DNA from: Paenibacillus illinoisensis NBRC 15959
Lineage (GTDB): Bacteria; Bacillota; Bacilli; Paenibacillales; Paenibacillaceae
Length of the DNA: 64,000 bases
Direction of reading: 5' to 3'
Assembly: GCF_004000925.1 (NCBI RefSeq)
Contig: NZ_BIME01000002.1
Span: 248,001-312,000 of the forward strand
The notes under the pieces: model-generated
Databases searched by the model: none
The model's input: the letters and a program-made list of their open reading frames with translations, nothing else
Told to the model about the DNA's origin: nothing
Translations under genes and position numbers: made by a program
Part shown: one piece after another, positions 61,171 to 64,000 of the stretch
Layout of the letters: each line of letters opens with the position of its first letter
Position numbering within the stretch: position 1 is the first letter of the stretch

Positions 61171-62313
61171 TTAATATATCCGATATCTGCCGCTTAAAGC
61201 CAGCAAGCTGAAAAAATACAGACAGTTATCATAATAGCGGCGCTCACCCTGGCGCAGGGGGGTGTTCCAAAAGAGGCGTACGAAATGTTCCACATGTGGA
61301 CCATCTGCAGCCAGTGAGGCCATGGCGTTGGTAGCGAGCAGACCGATCGGATGCAAGGAAGGTTCATCGAACGGTTCACCCTCAATGGTATATCTGCGAT
61401 ATTCTGCGACATCAATGCTGCTGAAGAAGGACTGAATTCGATTCGATTGTTCCACCTGCCAGGGATCCTTGCGGAACCATTCCCAGTCCAGAGCAATATT
61501 CGCGGCAACCCGGTAAGCATCGCTGTAAAAGTGTCTAAAATCTCCATGCGGCTGAACAGGGGCGGGTGACCCGTCATAGTTCGCATATTCAGGCGAAAGC
61601 CCGGTTACAGGATGACAGGCGGTATGCAAGTAAGCTCGACTTGCCGCCGCTGCTTCTCTCCAGAAGGCTTGATCATCATCATCCGCGTATAATGCAAACA
61701 GCTCATAGAAATGGGGGAGATGATAGGATGGATCACTGAATGGTGATTCTGGTACAAATTTGATCAGCTTGGTTTCCGGGTCCCACATGGGATCTCCCTC
61801 GCCATTTTCACCTTGATGAATGCATGCGCGGAGGATTCTTCTGGCTTGTTCCTTATAGTTAAAAGGCGCATCCCCATCACCCCAGCGGTTAGAAGCAAAG
61901 AACAGAGCCATCGCGAAAAACTCCTCACCATCAGGTGCAGGACCTTGAGATAAGCGGCTTCCATCAGGTTTGCAGTGCCAGGCAAAATAATCCTTGTATC
62001 GACCTTCAGCATGCTGCATGAATGTATGGGAATAATTCCAGAGCCGATCGAATTCTTCTTTTTTGTCCATCTGCACAGCCATCATCATGCCATAAGACAT
62101 GCCTTCGGAGCGAACATCGCTATTACCGGTGTCGAGTAAATAGCCTTTGTCCTCACCCATCGGGTAATAGATTCGCGTATTCTCTTCTCCATAAAACAGC
62201 TCGTTCCACGACGCCTCCAGCCGTGCGGTTATTTCCTGTTCATCATAACCAAATTTGTGGAAGAGATTGATATATGTATTGGTATCATAGGCGCCTTGAC
62301 CGGTGATATTCAT
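61171..62313 (-). CDS. Reducing-end xylose-releasing exo-oligoxylanase, glycoside hydrolase family 8
   Basis: A 380-residue GH8 enzyme without signal peptide. The general acid is Glu70 in DVRSEGMSYGMM, and Asp265 (HFYSDAYRV) fits the catalytic base of the Bacillus halodurans Rex enzyme, which has Glu70 and Asp263. ASWNELFYGEENTRIYYPMG and WHCKPDGSRL are further Rex-like motifs. It should remove xylose from the reducing end of imported xylo-oligosaccharides, complementing the non-reducing-end GH43 enzymes. AAAGGAGG precedes the ATG, and a cre site lies about 60 bp upstream. Confidence 0.92.
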   Translation of the reverse strand: MNITGQGAYDTNTYINLFHKFGYDEQEITARLEASWNELFYGEENTRIYYPMGEDKGYLLDTGNSDVRSEGMSYGMMMAVQMDKKEEFDRLWNYSHTFMQHAEGRYKDYFAWHCKPDGSRLSQGPAPDGEEFFAMALFFASNRWGDGDAPFNYKEQARRILRACIHQGENGEGDPMWDPETKLIKFVPESPFSDPSYHLPHFYELFALYADDDDQAFWREAAAASRAYLHTACHPVTGLSPEYANYDGSPAPVQPHGDFRHFYSDAYRVAANIALDWEWFRKDPWQVEQSNRIQSFFSSIDVAEYRRYTIEGEPFDEPSLHPIGLLATNAMASLAADGPHVEHFVRLFWNTPLRQGERRYYDNCLYFFSLLALSGRYRIY

Positions 62314-62373
62314 GGGTTTTCCTCCTTTTATTGCAAACGTTAATCCAATTATATCATGGTAAATGTGTATAAA

Positions 62374-62387
62374 TTAAAGCGTTTACA
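62374..62387 (-). promoter_or_regulatory. Cre site upstream of the GH8 gene
   Basis: On the minus strand TGTAAACGCTTTAA matches the cre consensus except at the penultimate base. It lies 61-74 bp before the exo-oligoxylanase start and could also act on the divergent esterase gene at 62599. Confidence 0.65.
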
Positions 62388-62598
62388 TTGGAAATCTTAG
62401 TTCTTTCCTTCTTCGGATTATCATGGCTAAATTGAAATGATATGATTGCTGCAAGTCCTATACTTTATCGGGTATCTGTTAAATTATGTAAGTGTTACAC
62501 TCGTGAGGAAGGACCCACTCAAGCATAAAGTTCTACCGGTTTGGATTCCTTCAAATGACCATGAAACTTAATGATCGAGGAAAGGATGGTGGTATAAC

Positions 62599-63891
62599 AT
62601 GGTTCGCGATGCAGGAGATACACCAAAAGCAGATATACACCAAGGGATAACTGCACCGCGCGATCCCGTTGGAGTGAAGGAGACGAATGACGAAAAAGTG
62701 TTCGATTACAGCTCCCCTGAATATCACAAAATGATTAGCCAATCACTTTTGAACAAAGGTCACAATGCCAGATTAAAACGGGCAATTCAGAAGGCTGGGC
62801 AGGGTGAACCTGTCGTTATGGCTTATATCGGTGGTTCTATCACCCACGGCGCTGGCGCAATTCCTATTCATCTCCGTAGTTACGCCTATCGATCGTATGA
62901 GCGGTTCAAGGCGATGTTTGCTCCATCGGACAGCAGTTCCATTCAGCTGGTTAAAGCCGGAGTAGGCGGAACGCCTTCCGAACTGGGAATGATACGCTAT
63001 GATCGTGATGTGCTTGGAGATGGCCAACTTCAACCGGATATCGTCGTTATTGAGTTTGCCGTTAATGATGCGGACGATGAAACCCGGGGGAACTGTTACG
63101 AAAGTTTAATATTGAAAGCGCTTGCTGCAGATAACAAGCCTGCAGTCATCCTTTTGTTCAGTGTCTTTGAGAACGACTGGAATCTACAGGATCGCCTGGC
63201 TCCGGTGGGCTGGTATTACAATCTGCCCATGGTGAGCATGAAGGATGCTCTTGTCGAGCAATTCCACAAGACCAAGCACGAAGGTAACGTCGTAACCAAA
63301 GAGCAATATTTTCATGATATATATCATCCGACCAACCTGGGACATCAGATCATGGCCGATGCACTGGGTCACCTGTTTGATGCAGTGGATCATGCCGAAC
63401 TGGACCAGGAAGATCATGATCTGAGAAGGCCGCCTCTGATTGGGGATGATTTCGTCCACGTGAAACTGCTGGATCGAAAAAACGGCAATCAACTTGCCAA
63501 AATCAACCCGGGGTGCTTCGCGCAGACGGATACCGACCTGCAGATGGCCGAGATGGATGATCACGATTATGCTACGCCGCTCTTCCCGCACAATTGGAAG
63601 TATACCCGCGGTGAGAGGGCCGAAACGCAAAAGTTCAAGCTGCAAATGCGTTGCAGATGTCTTCTGTTAATCTTCAAAGACTCCGGAAGCGACGAGTTCG
63701 GAACAGCCCTTATCAAAGTGGATGGTGTTCTCACGAAACAAGCCAATCCGCGTGAAGTAAATTGGACACGCTGTCATGCCATGCTCCTGATTCAAGATAA
63801 GCATGCCAGAGAGCATACGATCGAGATTGAAATGGCAGAAGGGCACGAGGATAAACACTTCACGATTCTTGGTTTTGGCTATGTCAGTTAA
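62599..63891 (+). CDS. SGNH/GDSL-family hydrolase, probable carbohydrate esterase
   Basis: A 430-residue SGNH hydrolase without signal peptide. Nucleophile Ser80 is in AYIGGSITHGAGA (block I), Gly in VGGTPSELG (block II), Asn156 in EFAVNDADDE (block III), and the Asp240-His243 pair in FHDIYHPTNLGH (block V). The last 150 residues form a beta-rich domain of unknown role. Intracellular SGNH enzymes near xylan genes are often acetyl-xylooligosaccharide esterases; the neighbours here support that, but lipase or other esterase activity cannot be excluded. GGTGG lies before the ATG. It is divergent from the GH8 gene. Confidence 0.85.
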   Translation: MVRDAGDTPKADIHQGITAPRDPVGVKETNDEKVFDYSSPEYHKMISQSLLNKGHNARLKRAIQKAGQGEPVVMAYIGGSITHGAGAIPIHLRSYAYRSYERFKAMFAPSDSSSIQLVKAGVGGTPSELGMIRYDRDVLGDGQLQPDIVVIEFAVNDADDETRGNCYESLILKALAADNKPAVILLFSVFENDWNLQDRLAPVGWYYNLPMVSMKDALVEQFHKTKHEGNVVTKEQYFHDIYHPTNLGHQIMADALGHLFDAVDHAELDQEDHDLRRPPLIGDDFVHVKLLDRKNGNQLAKINPGCFAQTDTDLQMAEMDDHDYATPLFPHNWKYTRGERAETQKFKLQMRCRCLLLIFKDSGSDEFGTALIKVDGVLTKQANPREVNWTRCHAMLLIQDKHAREHTIEIEMAEGHEDKHFTILGFGYVS

Positions 63892-63951
63892 CAAAACAAA
63901 GGCCGGAGATTAATCCAATAGCTAAATGCACCTATGAAGGGAGTACTGTAC

Positions 63952-64000
63952 ATGATATCTTCAGCACCGGCTGGATTTGACCAATACCGCAATGATATAC
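63952..64000 (+). CDS. 5' end of a further gene, possibly an esterase
   Basis: ATG 63952 follows AAGGGAG and opens a frame to the window edge (MISSAPAGFDQYRNDI). The start resembles the PPGFDQVR-type N-terminus of alpha/beta-hydrolase esterases of the feruloyl-esterase group. Only 16 codons are visible, so the function is a guess. It follows the SGNH gene by 60 bp without a terminator and is probably co-transcribed. Confidence 0.45.
   Translation, partial: MISSAPAGFDQYRNDI

Noticed and set aside
1-64000. CRISPR arrays, insertion sequences, tRNA or rRNA genes, prophage
   Set aside because: No regularly spaced repeats, transposase or integrase motifs, or RNA gene signatures were found on reading either strand.

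Overview
The window looks like chromosomal DNA of a plant- or soil-associated Paenibacillus (Bacillota). Supporting signs are strong AGGAGG-type ribosome binding sites, frequent GTG and TTG starts, several YesM/YesN-type two-component systems, Lpl-type sugar transporters without their own ATPase, a DUF5696-like lipoprotein and CcpA-type cre sites. No rRNA, tRNA, phage, insertion sequence or CRISPR array was seen.

Layout. 1-2934: tail of a sugar ABC transporter (permease end, binding lipoprotein) and an amidohydrolase. 3127-4793: a HAD phosphatase and a secreted stalk-domain protein. 4905-7336: an AraC regulator divergent from a family 4 glycosidase with an unusual active-site motif. 7653-8576: a MarR-GNAT fusion behind twin palindromes. 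8683-12259 (minus): a dedA / methyltransferase / response regulator / histidine kinase / methyltransferase cluster. 12425-14827: a gene remnant, a secreted GH5 endoglucanase and a GNAT acetyltransferase. 15158-23461: eight genes that together give a complete cyanuric acid to biuret to allophanate to ammonia route, with an ABC importer, a cupin and a PucR regulator. 23743-24897 (minus): a GT61 glycosyltransferase.

25337-39867 is a xylan or arabinoxylan utilisation locus: two YesN-type regulators around a YesM-type kinase, a binding lipoprotein, two permeases, three GH43 enzymes and an intracellular GH10 xylanase. 39999-45125 is a binding-protein-like protein followed by a kinase and a regulator, which looks like a sugar-sensing triad. 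45320-46084 (minus) is an AraC regulator with a degenerate receiver domain. It is divergent from a long operon (46359-59136) with two binding proteins (one fused to beta-sandwich modules), two permease pairs, an NHL/TPR protein, a Yip1-like membrane protein and a DUF5696-like lipoprotein. After that come a secreted GH5-RICIN enzyme, a GH8 reducing-end exo-oligoxylanase, an SGNH esterase and the first codons of another gene, perhaps an esterase.

How the genes fit together: the right-hand 39 kb appears devoted to sensing, importing and trimming plant hemicellulose fragments. Secreted enzymes cut the polymer, binding proteins capture oligosaccharides, and intracellular GH10, GH43 and GH8 enzymes finish them. 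Carbon catabolite control is suggested by cre-like sites at 38000, 46298 and 62374. The left-hand 25 kb holds independent accessory functions, of which the s-triazine nitrogen-scavenging operon is the clearest. The least explained unit is the 46359-59136 operon.
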